Source: Elusimicrobia bacterium LH_S2 (lineage in GTDB: Bacteria; CG03; SLGR01; JAGXOG01). From it: DNA of 48,640 nt. Positions 1 through 8,828 of this stretch are shown here, one piece after another. The DNA lies in NCBI GenBank assembly GCA_023660015.1, contig JAGXOG010000005.1, positions 1 to 48,640 of the forward strand, written 5' to 3'. The notes below the pieces were generated by a model, which was not told the origin of the DNA, did no database searches, and saw nothing but the letters and a program-made list of their open reading frames with translations. A program made the translations under genes and the position numbers. How positions within the stretch are numbered: the first letter of the stretch is position 1; the number at the start of each line of letters is the position of its first letter.

Positions 1-56
1 TAAAAAAATAAAAATCAAAAAGATAATATTGAATATAACGTTTAAAAGATTTTCGC

Positions 57-1850
57 ATGTTTCAAGTTAACGATATAAATAAGTTTGAGGCGCTTTTTTT
101 ATTTGAACCGGGAGACCAAACCCCGCAAGAACCCCGCGGTTATTGTTTTGCCGGGCCGGTCGAAATATTAACATTAGATGAACCCGCGGAAGTAAATAAT
201 TTTTTTAAAGATATGGAGCGATTAAATAAAGAGCATTATCTGGCCGGGTATTTTAGTTATGAACTGGGGTATATCTTTGAAGAAAAATTAAAAAAGCGTC
301 TTTCTTCTTCCGGGCCGCTTGCTGTTTTTTGCGCTTTTAAGAAAAGGTATGTGCACGATAGTTCAACCCGGCAAAAAAATGAATATACTATAAATCCCGG
401 TGATACGGCATACCGGATAAAAAATTTAAAACTTGATATTACCAGAGAACGCTATATAAATAATGTCCTTAAAATTAAAGATTATATTAAGGCGGGGGAT
501 ATATACCAGGCAAATTATACCGCAAGATATAATTTTAAATTTTACGGTTCCCATCTGGGTATGTATCTTGATTTAAAAGGTAAACAAAAGGGGCTTTATA
601 ACTCTTATCTTAAGACATCCCGGGGCCATATACTCTCTTTTTCCCCGGAACTTTTTTTTGAAAAAATCGGGAATGAAATTACTGTAAAACCAATGAAAGG
701 CACCGCGCCCCGAGGGATAGACGGCCCGGATGATGATAGGATAGGGCGGGATCTGGCATCCGATAAAAAAAATCTAAGTGAAAATCTTATGATAGTCGAT
801 TTACTGAGAAACGACTTATCCAGGGTGTCGGAAAGAGGGTCGGTAAAGGTGGAAAAATTGTACGAGCTGGAAAAATACCCGACCCTTTTTCAATTAACAT
901 CTACAATAAAAAGTAAGCTGAAAAAATCAACGGGTATGCGTGATATAATAATGAGCCTTTTTCCTTCCCGTTCGGTTACCGGAGCCCCCAAAATAAGGGC
1001 TATGGAAATAATTAATGATTTCGAGAGTACTCCCCGCGGAGTTTATTGCGGAGCTATGGGATATTTTGAGCCGGGCGGCAACGCTAAGTTTAATGTATCC
1101 ATAAGAACGGCGGCTATAGAATCCGGAAAAGGAATTTTTGGAGCCGGCGGGGGAATAATAGCGGATTCTGAGCCTGAGTTGGAATACAAGGAGCTTAAGT
1201 TAAAGGCTAAATTTCTTACAGAGCCCGGAGATGATTTCCGGATTATAGAAACTATGCTATATGACGGTTGCTATAATTTACTTGAAGAACACCTTTACAG
1301 GATGGAATCTTCGGCGCGGTATTTTGATTTTACTTTTGACCGCGACGGCGCCCGGGAAAAACTAAAAAAATTAAGGCGCAAACTTAAAGGCGGCAGATAC
1401 AAGATAAGGCTACTGTGCGCAGCGTCCGGCGAGATTTCTGTTTCTGAATATCCGGTTGGCAACTATCCTGCAGAATTTAAAATTACACTCTCCGACAAAC
1501 ATACCCACAGCGCAAATAAATTTTTATATCATAAGACTACAAACCGGGACCTATACAACAGGGAGTTAAAAAAAGCGCAAAAAGCCGGGTTTTACGATGT
1601 TGTATTTTTTAATCAAAACGGCTGTTTGGCAGAAGGGGCAAGGACCAATGTCTTTATAAAGAAAAACGGCCGGTTTCTTACCCCCCCGGCAGAATGCGGC
1701 CTTTTAAACGGTATTACCCGGAAAGATATGATTGAAAAAGGCGAAGTGAAAGAAAAGAGATTATATAAAAAAGACCTTATTTCCGCCGATGCAGTATATA
1801 TATCAAATTCAATTATTGGCTTTAAGAAAGCTTTGTTGCTTTTTAAATGA
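57..1850 (+). CDS. pabB: Aminodeoxychorismate synthase component I fused to aminodeoxychorismate lyase (PabB-PabC)
   Basis: 597 aa; chorismate-binding motifs (GDIYQANYT, PMKGTAPRG, SRSVTGAPKIRAMEII) followed by a C-terminal class IV aminotransferase-like domain (FRIIETMLYDG..LLEEHLYRM..GARTNVFI). Confidence 0.9.
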   Translation: MFQVNDINKFEALFLFEPGDQTPQEPRGYCFAGPVEILTLDEPAEVNNFFKDMERLNKEHYLAGYFSYELGYIFEEKLKKRLSSSGPLAVFCAFKKRYVHDSSTRQKNEYTINPGDTAYRIKNLKLDITRERYINNVLKIKDYIKAGDIYQANYTARYNFKFYGSHLGMYLDLKGKQKGLYNSYLKTSRGHILSFSPELFFEKIGNEITVKPMKGTAPRGIDGPDDDRIGRDLASDKKNLSENLMIVDLLRNDLSRVSERGSVKVEKLYELEKYPTLFQLTSTIKSKLKKSTGMRDIIMSLFPSRSVTGAPKIRAMEIINDFESTPRGVYCGAMGYFEPGGNAKFNVSIRTAAIESGKGIFGAGGGIIADSEPELEYKELKLKAKFLTEPGDDFRIIETMLYDGCYNLLEEHLYRMESSARYFDFTFDRDGAREKLKKLRRKLKGGRYKIRLLCAASGEISVSEYPVGNYPAEFKITLSDKHTHSANKFLYHKTTNRDLYNRELKKAQKAGFYDVVFFNQNGCLAEGARTNVFIKKNGRFLTPPAECGLLNGITRKDMIEKGEVKEKRLYKKDLISADAVYISNSIIGFKKALLLFK

Positions 1851-1884
1851 TAAATATGATAAACCTAATCGCAGAATAAAATCT

Positions 1885-2259
1885 CTGCCTAAAAAAAAGA
1901 CGATACTGGTAGTAGATGACGACCCGATGATTTTAAGGCTGCTTGAAGTACGCCTTGGCAATATGGGTTACAAAGTTGAGACCGCTCCCAACGGTGAGAA
2001 GGCCATAGAGAAAACTAAGAAAATAAAACCTGAAGTTATTCTTATCGATGTCGTACAATTGGATATTGACGGGCTTCAAATTAATAAGCTTAAAGCAGAA
2101 AGTAACGAAATTGCCCAAATTTCGGTTATTGCTTTTACCGGAAAAGTCAATCTTGATGGTATGGAAGATATACTGGGCATAGAGAAGTTTGTGGGGCAAA
2201 ATTTTTCCGCGGACAAACTGATTAAAGAGATAGTGAGGTTTCTTAAAAGCAGTGAATAA
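1885..2259 (+). CDS. Degenerate response-regulator receiver protein
   Basis: KKTILVVDDDPMILRLLEVRL..PEVILIDVVQLDIDGLQ..: acidic pocket and phospho-Asp region present; the usual K-P (KPF) motif is replaced by GQNF. No ATG/GTG/TTG near the domain start; CTG at 1885 gives (M)PKKKTILVVDDD. Confidence 0.7.
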   Translation: MPKKKTILVVDDDPMILRLLEVRLGNMGYKVETAPNGEKAIEKTKKIKPEVILIDVVQLDIDGLQINKLKAESNEIAQISVIAFTGKVNLDGMEDILGIEKFVGQNFSADKLIKEIVRFLKSSE

Positions 2260-2308
2260 AATTTTTGTTGATAAATTTAAATTAAAAAAGTATAATAAAT
2301 AATGTTTC

Positions 2309-2684
2309 ATGTGTGGAGTAAAGAGAAAAAAGAATATACAACTTGAATCGCTGGGCAAGAAGGATCATTACAATACTTAATATAGCCGGCATCCAGTATA
2401 ATAATTCGGATGGTTCTTCAAGAAAGGTAATTTTATCCCGGCTGCATAAAGGTGATAAACTCGTAACCCGGCCCGAAGAAGACAACCCGTATGATAAAAA
2501 TGCCGTAAAGCTTCTAAGTTCGAACGGCAAAACGGTCGGTTATCTGCCTCGGTTTGTAGCGGTTTTTCTTAAACAGCAGTTAAAATCCGGCAAAAAAGCT
2601 GAAGTTAAAATTGTCGAAGAACCCGATCTCGCAGAAAATCATTATCCGGACTGTAAAATATCCGTAGATATCATAGATTCATAA
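2309..2684 (+). CDS. HIRAN-domain protein, possibly frameshifted near its N-terminus
   Basis: The 2343-2684 frame encodes LNIAGIQYNNSDGSSRKVIL..DNPYDKNAVKLL..GYLPRFVA, a HIRAN signature. A different frame from ATG 2309 gives MCGVKRKKNIQLESLGKKDHYNT*, which looks like a natural N-terminus. Confidence 0.65.
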
Positions 2685-2759
2685 ATTTCTGTTTTTGCTT
2701 GGTAATCTTTATTTCTGTAATTGACTTACCTTGCCTCAATTAATATATTTAGATTATAT

Positions 2760-3116
2760 ATGAAAATACTTATAATTGAAGATAACCCGTTTAATATGGA
2801 AATAGCCAGGACTGTTCTCCGGCAGGAAGGGTACGATACTATAACGGCCTCAGACGGGCAGGAAGGATTGGAAAAAGTCAGTTCTTTACCGGACCTGGTT
2901 CTTCTGGATCTGTCGCTTCCCAAATTAAGCGGTGAAGACGTAGTAAAAACTATAAGGAAAGATACCAGGTATAAAGATATCCCTGTTATCGCGCTTACTG
3001 CCCATGCAATGGAAGGGGATCGCGAGAGAGCGCTTGAAATCGGATGCAGTTCCTATATTCCTAAACCCTGTCTCCCTAAGGATATAGTCAGAGAAGTTAA
3101 AAAATATATCAGTTAA
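2760..3116 (+). CDS. CheY-like response regulator
   Basis: MKILIIEDNPFNMEIARTVL..DLVLLDLSLPKLSGEDVV..IALTAHAM..YIPKPCLPKDIV; full receiver motif set. ATG at 2760 is preferred over the ORF-track TTG at 2721, which lies in a -35 box. Confidence 0.85.
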   Translation: MKILIIEDNPFNMEIARTVLRQEGYDTITASDGQEGLEKVSSLPDLVLLDLSLPKLSGEDVVKTIRKDTRYKDIPVIALTAHAMEGDRERALEIGCSSYIPKPCLPKDIVREVKKYIS

Positions 3117-5032
3117 TGATAGGAAATATAATAAAGAATATTTTCAGGGTGGCTATTTTTATAGTTAAGCTTTTTTATCAGATTATAAAGCTGTTTTACA
3201 GGGCTGTTAGAAACCTTTTTAAGATTATTGAAACGAAATTTTCCGGGCTGAATTTAAAGATAAGATATAAGCTTATAATACTCTTTTTGATTGTTTCTCT
3301 GCCCGCCATAATATTTACACTTATATCTTTCGGGTTGGTAAAAGAGACAATATCTAATCAGATAGACGCCTACCAGAGATCCCTGGTAAGCAGTTCGGTA
3401 AAAGCTGCCCAGCACTATATTCTTACCTGCCAGAAACCGCTTACAAGCATGGGAGACGACAGAAATTTTAGGGAAACTGTCAGGCTTTCCGATCGGGCCC
3501 AGCTTTCCCGGATACTGAAAAGAATTTACACTAAATACAAGAACTTTGACTTTGTGGGCGTAGTTGTAAGGAAAGGTGGTAGGCTGGTTATGGAGTCGGT
3601 TTATCCTTCAGGTAAGTATAGCGAAATTTTAAAAGATGAAAAGATTAATGAATACATGGAGTATAATTTTAAATTGCCAAAGTTCCGGAATTCCCCCGTA
3701 TTTTATTATCGCGGTGAGCGTGAAGTTATCATAATCCAGCCCATGAAAGGAGCGGTGCTTGTAGGGGGGGTGGATATAGATAAACTCTCCCGGCTGCTTA
3801 TTAAGACCAAACCGGAGCCGGAAAGTGAATTTATTGTTTTTGACGAAAACAATAATCTGATTGTAGGGAAGGAAAAAGAAGAACGATTTAGTCCACCCGA
3901 CACAGAAAAAACCGGGAGGATTACTTTTGCAGATAGTGTTATATATTACGAACCCTTTCCTTTAATAGACGGTTGGCTGGGACTTTCCACCCCGGAAAAT
4001 GTTATATACCGCAGCTTGGGATACCTTACCCGGTTGCTGATTTTCTTTATAGTTCTGTCAATCGCCGGAGCATTTATTTTGGCCCTCTATTTCAGCAGAA
4101 AAGTTACCGTGCCTATTAAAAATTTAAATAAAGGAGCCCGGATACTGGGGGCAGGCAACTTTGCTTACCGGATAGAATTAAATACCGGGGACGAACTTGA
4201 AGAGCTTGCTGACGAATTTAACTGCATGGCAGAAAAACTTAAAGAGTCCTATGATTCATTGGGAGACAAAATAAGAATAGCGACCCGGGACCTTCAGGAT
4301 GCCTACAGCGAGATTGGAGAGAAAAACCAGCAGTTAAAAAAAGCGGACAAGTTAAAATCCGAGTTTCTGGCAAGTATGTCTCATGAGCTGAGAACACCCA
4401 TAAACGCAATCATAGGTTTTACCTCCCTTATGCAGGAAGGAACGTACGGAGAACTTGCCGATAAACAGAAAGAGACCTTAGACAAAATTATAAGGAATAC
4501 TAATAATCTGCTTAATCTTATAAATGACATTCTGGACTTATCTAAAATAGAGGCGGGCCGGATGTCGCTACACAAGGAAAAAATCAAAGTTGATAAATTA
4601 TTAAGGGAGTTGAGTGAGGAATTAAGACCCCTTGCAGAGTCAAAAGGACTGGTTTTTAAACTTGAATCGGAAAGTGATATCAGCTGTAAAAATGATTATA
4701 CCCGCCTTAAGCAGATAGTTACCAACTTGGTATCTAATGCTATAAAATTTACATCCAAAGGCGAAGTAGTAATAAAAGCAGAGAGTCTGGAAGACGATTA
4801 TCTCATAACCATAAAGGATACCGGAATAGGCATAAAAGAAGAACAACTGCAGAATATTTTTGACGAATTTGTACAGGCCGACGGATCGGTTACCAGGGAT
4901 TTCGGAGGCACTGGCTTGGGCTTAAGTATTTCAAAAAAACTTATAGATATGATGGGGGGCAGGATAGATATTGACAGCATCTGGGGGCAGGGAAGCATTT
5001 TTAGGGTTTTCTTGCCTTATGAAATAGATTAA
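3116..5032 (+). CDS. Membrane sensor histidine kinase (HAMP, HisKA, HATPase_c)
   Basis: TM segments, HAMP (PIKNLNKGARILGAGNFAYRI), H-box SHELRTPINAI, N-box NLVSNAIKF, G-boxes DTGIGI and GTGLGLSI. Confidence 0.92.
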   Translation: MIGNIIKNIFRVAIFIVKLFYQIIKLFYRAVRNLFKIIETKFSGLNLKIRYKLIILFLIVSLPAIIFTLISFGLVKETISNQIDAYQRSLVSSSVKAAQHYILTCQKPLTSMGDDRNFRETVRLSDRAQLSRILKRIYTKYKNFDFVGVVVRKGGRLVMESVYPSGKYSEILKDEKINEYMEYNFKLPKFRNSPVFYYRGEREVIIIQPMKGAVLVGGVDIDKLSRLLIKTKPEPESEFIVFDENNNLIVGKEKEERFSPPDTEKTGRITFADSVIYYEPFPLIDGWLGLSTPENVIYRSLGYLTRLLIFFIVLSIAGAFILALYFSRKVTVPIKNLNKGARILGAGNFAYRIELNTGDELEELADEFNCMAEKLKESYDSLGDKIRIATRDLQDAYSEIGEKNQQLKKADKLKSEFLASMSHELRTPINAIIGFTSLMQEGTYGELADKQKETLDKIIRNTNNLLNLINDILDLSKIEAGRMSLHKEKIKVDKLLRELSEELRPLAESKGLVFKLESESDISCKNDYTRLKQIVTNLVSNAIKFTSKGEVVIKAESLEDDYLITIKDTGIGIKEEQLQNIFDEFVQADGSVTRDFGGTGLGLSISKKLIDMMGGRIDIDSIWGQGSIFRVFLPYEID

Positions 5033-5064
5033 TTAAAATAAAGATAAAAGAGGTATAAATAAAT

Positions 5065-6000
5065 ATGAAAATACTTGTAGTAGAAGATAATCCCGCCACG
5101 CAGGAAATTGTACGGGATATAATTGATGATACAGAGTATGAACTGAAGATATGTTCCCGCGGTGATACCGGCCAAGAGCAAATCCTAAAAAAAGAATGGG
5201 ACCTCTTTATATTTGATATAATGCTCCCCGGCAAGGACGGCTTCCAACTCTTAAAGATTGCAAAAAAGCATCATAAATTTATCCCGGTAATTATGTTTAC
5301 GGCGCTTAAAGCCAGGGAGAAAAAGATAATGGCCTATGATAACGGCGCAGATGATTTTATAAACAAGCCACTCCACAAATGGGAATTCCTTTCCCGGATA
5401 AGGTCGCTCTTAAATCTAAGCTTATCATACAGGCAGCTTGAAGAAACACAAAATATTGTAATAACTCTGGCTAACGCGGTAGAGGCAAAAGACCCTTATA
5501 CGCGGGGTCATTCCGACCGGGTAGGACATTACAGTAGAAAAATAGCCGAAGTGGTAGGGTTTTCCGAAGAGAAAGCCGAAGATATGTACTGGGCGGGTAT
5601 TCTACATGATATAGGGAAACTGGCTATACCGATGGAAATACTTACCAAACCGGGAAAACTTACGGCCGCCGAGTACGAGAAGGTGAAAAAGCATCCGGAA
5701 ATCTCTTACCGAATATGTAAAGACCTGCGAACTTTAAGGAGAGTACTACCTGCTATTAAACACCATCATGAAAGTTGGGACGGAACCGGATATCCCGGAG
5801 GGCTTGAAAAAAAAGAGATACCGGTAGAGGCGAGGGTCATGGCGGTAGCAGATGCCTATGACGCCATGACTTCCGACCGGTCTTACCGCAAGGCAATGCC
5901 CCGGGGAAAAGCATTAAGTATTTTAAAAGAAGGAAAAGACAAACAGTGGCAGGGAGCTATAGTTGACAGAATTATTGAAATACTGAAGGAAGAAAGTTAA
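5065..6000 (+). CDS. Response regulator with HD-GYP phosphodiesterase output domain
   Basis: Receiver (MKILVVEDNPATQEIV..LFIFDIMLPGKDG) then HSDRV..HDIGKLAIP..HHESWDGTGYPGGL (HD...GYP). Confidence 0.93.
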   Translation: MKILVVEDNPATQEIVRDIIDDTEYELKICSRGDTGQEQILKKEWDLFIFDIMLPGKDGFQLLKIAKKHHKFIPVIMFTALKAREKKIMAYDNGADDFINKPLHKWEFLSRIRSLLNLSLSYRQLEETQNIVITLANAVEAKDPYTRGHSDRVGHYSRKIAEVVGFSEEKAEDMYWAGILHDIGKLAIPMEILTKPGKLTAAEYEKVKKHPEISYRICKDLRTLRRVLPAIKHHHESWDGTGYPGGLEKKEIPVEARVMAVADAYDAMTSDRSYRKAMPRGKALSILKEGKDKQWQGAIVDRIIEILKEES

Positions 6001-6005
6001 GAGGT

Positions 6006-7787
6006 ATGAGTCGTAAACTTAATTGGGATATAAGCCATATCTTGACCGCCGGACGTTTCGGGGTGTTTATAAAAGAACTTAAAAAAGATCTTGTCCGGAC
6101 AAAAAAAATAAACGGTAAGCTCCGTTCCGGTATCTCCGCTGCTGAATTCAAAAGTATCATAAGTTATACGGAAGATATAAAACGCAGGGTTAATATTCTG
6201 TCTTATTTCGGACTTCTTATGGAAGCTGTTGACCAAAAATCCCAGCAGGCTCGTTTATTTAAATCAAAAGCCGGGGATATGGAAGTATACGCCGCTAAAA
6301 AATTAAGAAAGATAGAGCATTGGATAAAAGGCAAGGCGGCAGAAGGAATAAAGAGACTCGATGATAAAAATGCTTCAAGGCTTTTTAAAGCGGCACCGGA
6401 TTTAACCTATGTGCTTAAATATAAAAGGAAGCTGGCTCGGCATACTCTTTCTGAACAAGAAGAAGATATAATTGCCAATAAAGATGCCGCCGGGCAGAAT
6501 GCGGTAACGGACCTGAGGGCACTTATAGAAACGGAATTTGAATATTTTTTTAAGCCGGAAGGGTCAAAAAGAGGGAAGACCATAAAAACCCGTGCCGGGC
6601 TTACAGCCTACCTCAAGTCATCCTCTACTGCCGAAAGGAAAGAAGCATATGAAACTCTGCTTGAAAAATACAGGGACAACCTCGATAAATTTTTTATAAT
6701 ATACCAGGCAGTGGTAAAAGACTGGGGTTATGAAGCCCGTCTCAGGAACTTTAAGTCTCCCATATCGGTCAGGAATAAATATAACCGGGTATCCGATAAG
6801 GCGGTAGATACAGTTATAAAAGTATGCGAGGATAACCGGGGGGTATTTCACCGGTTCTTTAAATATAAGGCCGCAAAGCTGGGGAAGAAGAAACTCTCCC
6901 GGTATGATCTCTATGCTCCGCTTGCCGGCAAAGCCGAACCGGATATCCCCTTGAAAGAAGCAAAAGATACAGTCCTTCAGTCCATAGGGGATTTCAGCGG
7001 TGATTTCAGAAAAAAAGCGGAAGAAATAATAAACGCAAACCACATAGACTATATGCCATCCCCGGTAAAGACAGGAGGAGCTTTCTGCGCCACAGTTGAA
7101 CCGGGGATAACCCCCTATATAATGCTCAATTACAGCGGCAGGTACAGAGATATCCTTACTCTTGCCCATGAGCTGGGTCACGGCATACATTCGCTTTACG
7201 CATCAAAGCATTCACTCAGCGCCCAACAGGCCCCGCTTCCCCTCGCCGAGACTGCATCGACCCTTGCCGAGACCTTGGTCTTTGAAAAATTATACCGTAA
7301 GGCGGGGAGTAAAAAAGAAAAAAGGATACTGTTAGGTGAGAAGATGGGGGATCTTTACGCTACGGTTTTAAGGCAGAATTATTTTGTGAAATTTGAATTG
7401 GAAGCCCATAAAAAGATAAGGGAAGGTATTACATCTTCCACACTTTCAGATATTTATTATAAAAATCTGAAGGACGAGTTCGGGCACGCTGTTAGTGTGC
7501 CCAATATTTTTAAATACGAATGGGCATATATACCTCATATAGTAAATTCACCTTTTTATTGTTATGCGTATAACTTTGGGGAGCTTCTGGCCTTTTCTCT
7601 TTATTCTAAGTATAAGACCGACCCGGGAAAATATTTACCCAAAATAATTAAGATACTTCGGGACGGAGGTTCTGTCTCTCCCCGTAAAGTTTTAAATTCC
7701 GTAGGGATTGATATGGAGTCGGAAAAGTTCTGGGAGACCGGTTTTAAAATTATAGAAAGTTGGCAGAAGGAAATAGAGGAGATATAA
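6006..7787 (+). CDS. pepF: Oligoendopeptidase F-like M3 metallopeptidase
   Basis: 593 aa; HELGHGIHSLYA zinc motif followed by ETASTLAETLVFE. Confidence 0.88.
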   Translation: MSRKLNWDISHILTAGRFGVFIKELKKDLVRTKKINGKLRSGISAAEFKSIISYTEDIKRRVNILSYFGLLMEAVDQKSQQARLFKSKAGDMEVYAAKKLRKIEHWIKGKAAEGIKRLDDKNASRLFKAAPDLTYVLKYKRKLARHTLSEQEEDIIANKDAAGQNAVTDLRALIETEFEYFFKPEGSKRGKTIKTRAGLTAYLKSSSTAERKEAYETLLEKYRDNLDKFFIIYQAVVKDWGYEARLRNFKSPISVRNKYNRVSDKAVDTVIKVCEDNRGVFHRFFKYKAAKLGKKKLSRYDLYAPLAGKAEPDIPLKEAKDTVLQSIGDFSGDFRKKAEEIINANHIDYMPSPVKTGGAFCATVEPGITPYIMLNYSGRYRDILTLAHELGHGIHSLYASKHSLSAQQAPLPLAETASTLAETLVFEKLYRKAGSKKEKRILLGEKMGDLYATVLRQNYFVKFELEAHKKIREGITSSTLSDIYYKNLKDEFGHAVSVPNIFKYEWAYIPHIVNSPFYCYAYNFGELLAFSLYSKYKTDPGKYLPKIIKILRDGGSVSPRKVLNSVGIDMESEKFWETGFKIIESWQKEIEEI

Positions 7788-7790
7788 AAA

Positions 7791-8246
7791 ATGTTTAATA
7801 TATTTAAAAAGATAAACAATAAAGAGAGTCTTACCGGTAAAGATAAATCAAAAAAAGATGTTGAATTAAAAACTGCCGCAGTGGTGGTTATGGTAAATAT
7901 GGCTTATGCAGACACGGATTTCAGCGATGAAGAAAGGGGATATATAAAGCAACTCTTGCAAAAGGATTTCAGCCTTACTGCAAAAGAGGTAAAGGATATC
8001 ATTGAAGAAGCTGAAAATTTTATAAAAGAAGATACAAATAAGTGGAGATATATTAATAAAATTAACCGGGAATACTCAAATGCCTACAAAGAAGAGCTTC
8101 TTTTAAAATTATGGAAGCTTATTTATCGTGATGATAAACTCGATAAATATGAGGACAGTTTAATGCATTCAATAGTTAAAATGCTCCATATCCCTCACAA
8201 AAAAATGATTGAGCTGAAAGTAAAGGCTATGAAGAAGGAAAAATAA
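7791..8246 (+). CDS. TerB-family (tellurite-resistance-like) protein
   Basis: AAVVVMVNMAYADTDFSDEERGYIKQLL and KLWKLIYRDDKLDKYEDSLMHSIVKML resemble the TerB fold. Confidence 0.7.
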   Translation: MFNIFKKINNKESLTGKDKSKKDVELKTAAVVVMVNMAYADTDFSDEERGYIKQLLQKDFSLTAKEVKDIIEEAENFIKEDTNKWRYINKINREYSNAYKEELLLKLWKLIYRDDKLDKYEDSLMHSIVKMLHIPHKKMIELKVKAMKKEK

Positions 8247-8247
8247 T

Positions 8248-8640
8248 ATGCTCGGCTGGCTGATACTTTTTTTTACGGCTATACCTCTTGTTGAACTCAG
8301 CCTGCTGCTTTATGTCGGAAAGGCTATAGGAATTTTTTATACGGTGCTTGTAGTTATTTTAACCGGCATTGCCGGCGCAGCGCTGGCCCGACAGCAGGGA
8401 ATTCTGGTTATAGGAGAGATACAGGACGATTTAAGTATGGGGATTATGCCGGGTGATAAACTCATAGACGGATTTATGATTCTTGCCGGAGGAATATCTC
8501 TCCTTACCCCGGGGTTTATAACAGACACCGCGGGATTTTTAGTGCTTATACCTTTTACCCGGGAAAAAATTAAGATAATTTTAAAACGCCTCTTCAGGAA
8601 TAAAATAGATACGGGGAATTTCATAGTTCACCGCTACTAA
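8248..8640 (+). CDS. fxsA: FxsA family membrane protein
   Basis: MLGWLILFFTAIPLVELSLLLYVGKAIG..GAALARQQG..LLTPGFITDTAGFLVLIPFTR. Confidence 0.88.
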   Translation: MLGWLILFFTAIPLVELSLLLYVGKAIGIFYTVLVVILTGIAGAALARQQGILVIGEIQDDLSMGIMPGDKLIDGFMILAGGISLLTPGFITDTAGFLVLIPFTREKIKIILKRLFRNKIDTGNFIVHRY

Positions 8641-8775
8641 AAAAAGAAAAAAAGGGGACGGTTCTATTTTTTAGTGAAGCTATATGATAGTTAACAGAAT
8701 ATATCATAATAACCTAACTTTAATTTTAGTTTTGTAAATTTTTTAACCCAATTTTTATTATAGTTTTTCGAATAT

Positions 8776-8804
8776 TTGAATTTAATTTATTTTTTGTGTA
8801 TAAT
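8776..8804 (+). promoter_or_regulatory. Sigma70-type promoter (TTGAAT-17-TATAAT)
   Basis: TTGAAT 8776-8781, 17 nt, TATAAT 8799-8804, upstream of ATG 8829. Confidence 0.6.
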
Positions 8805-8828
8805 TACTATAATTAGCGAGGTAAAAAG

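Noticed and set aside
6618-7190. 190-aa minus-strand ORF
   Set aside because: Antisense to the M3 peptidase; no recognisable domain or RBS.
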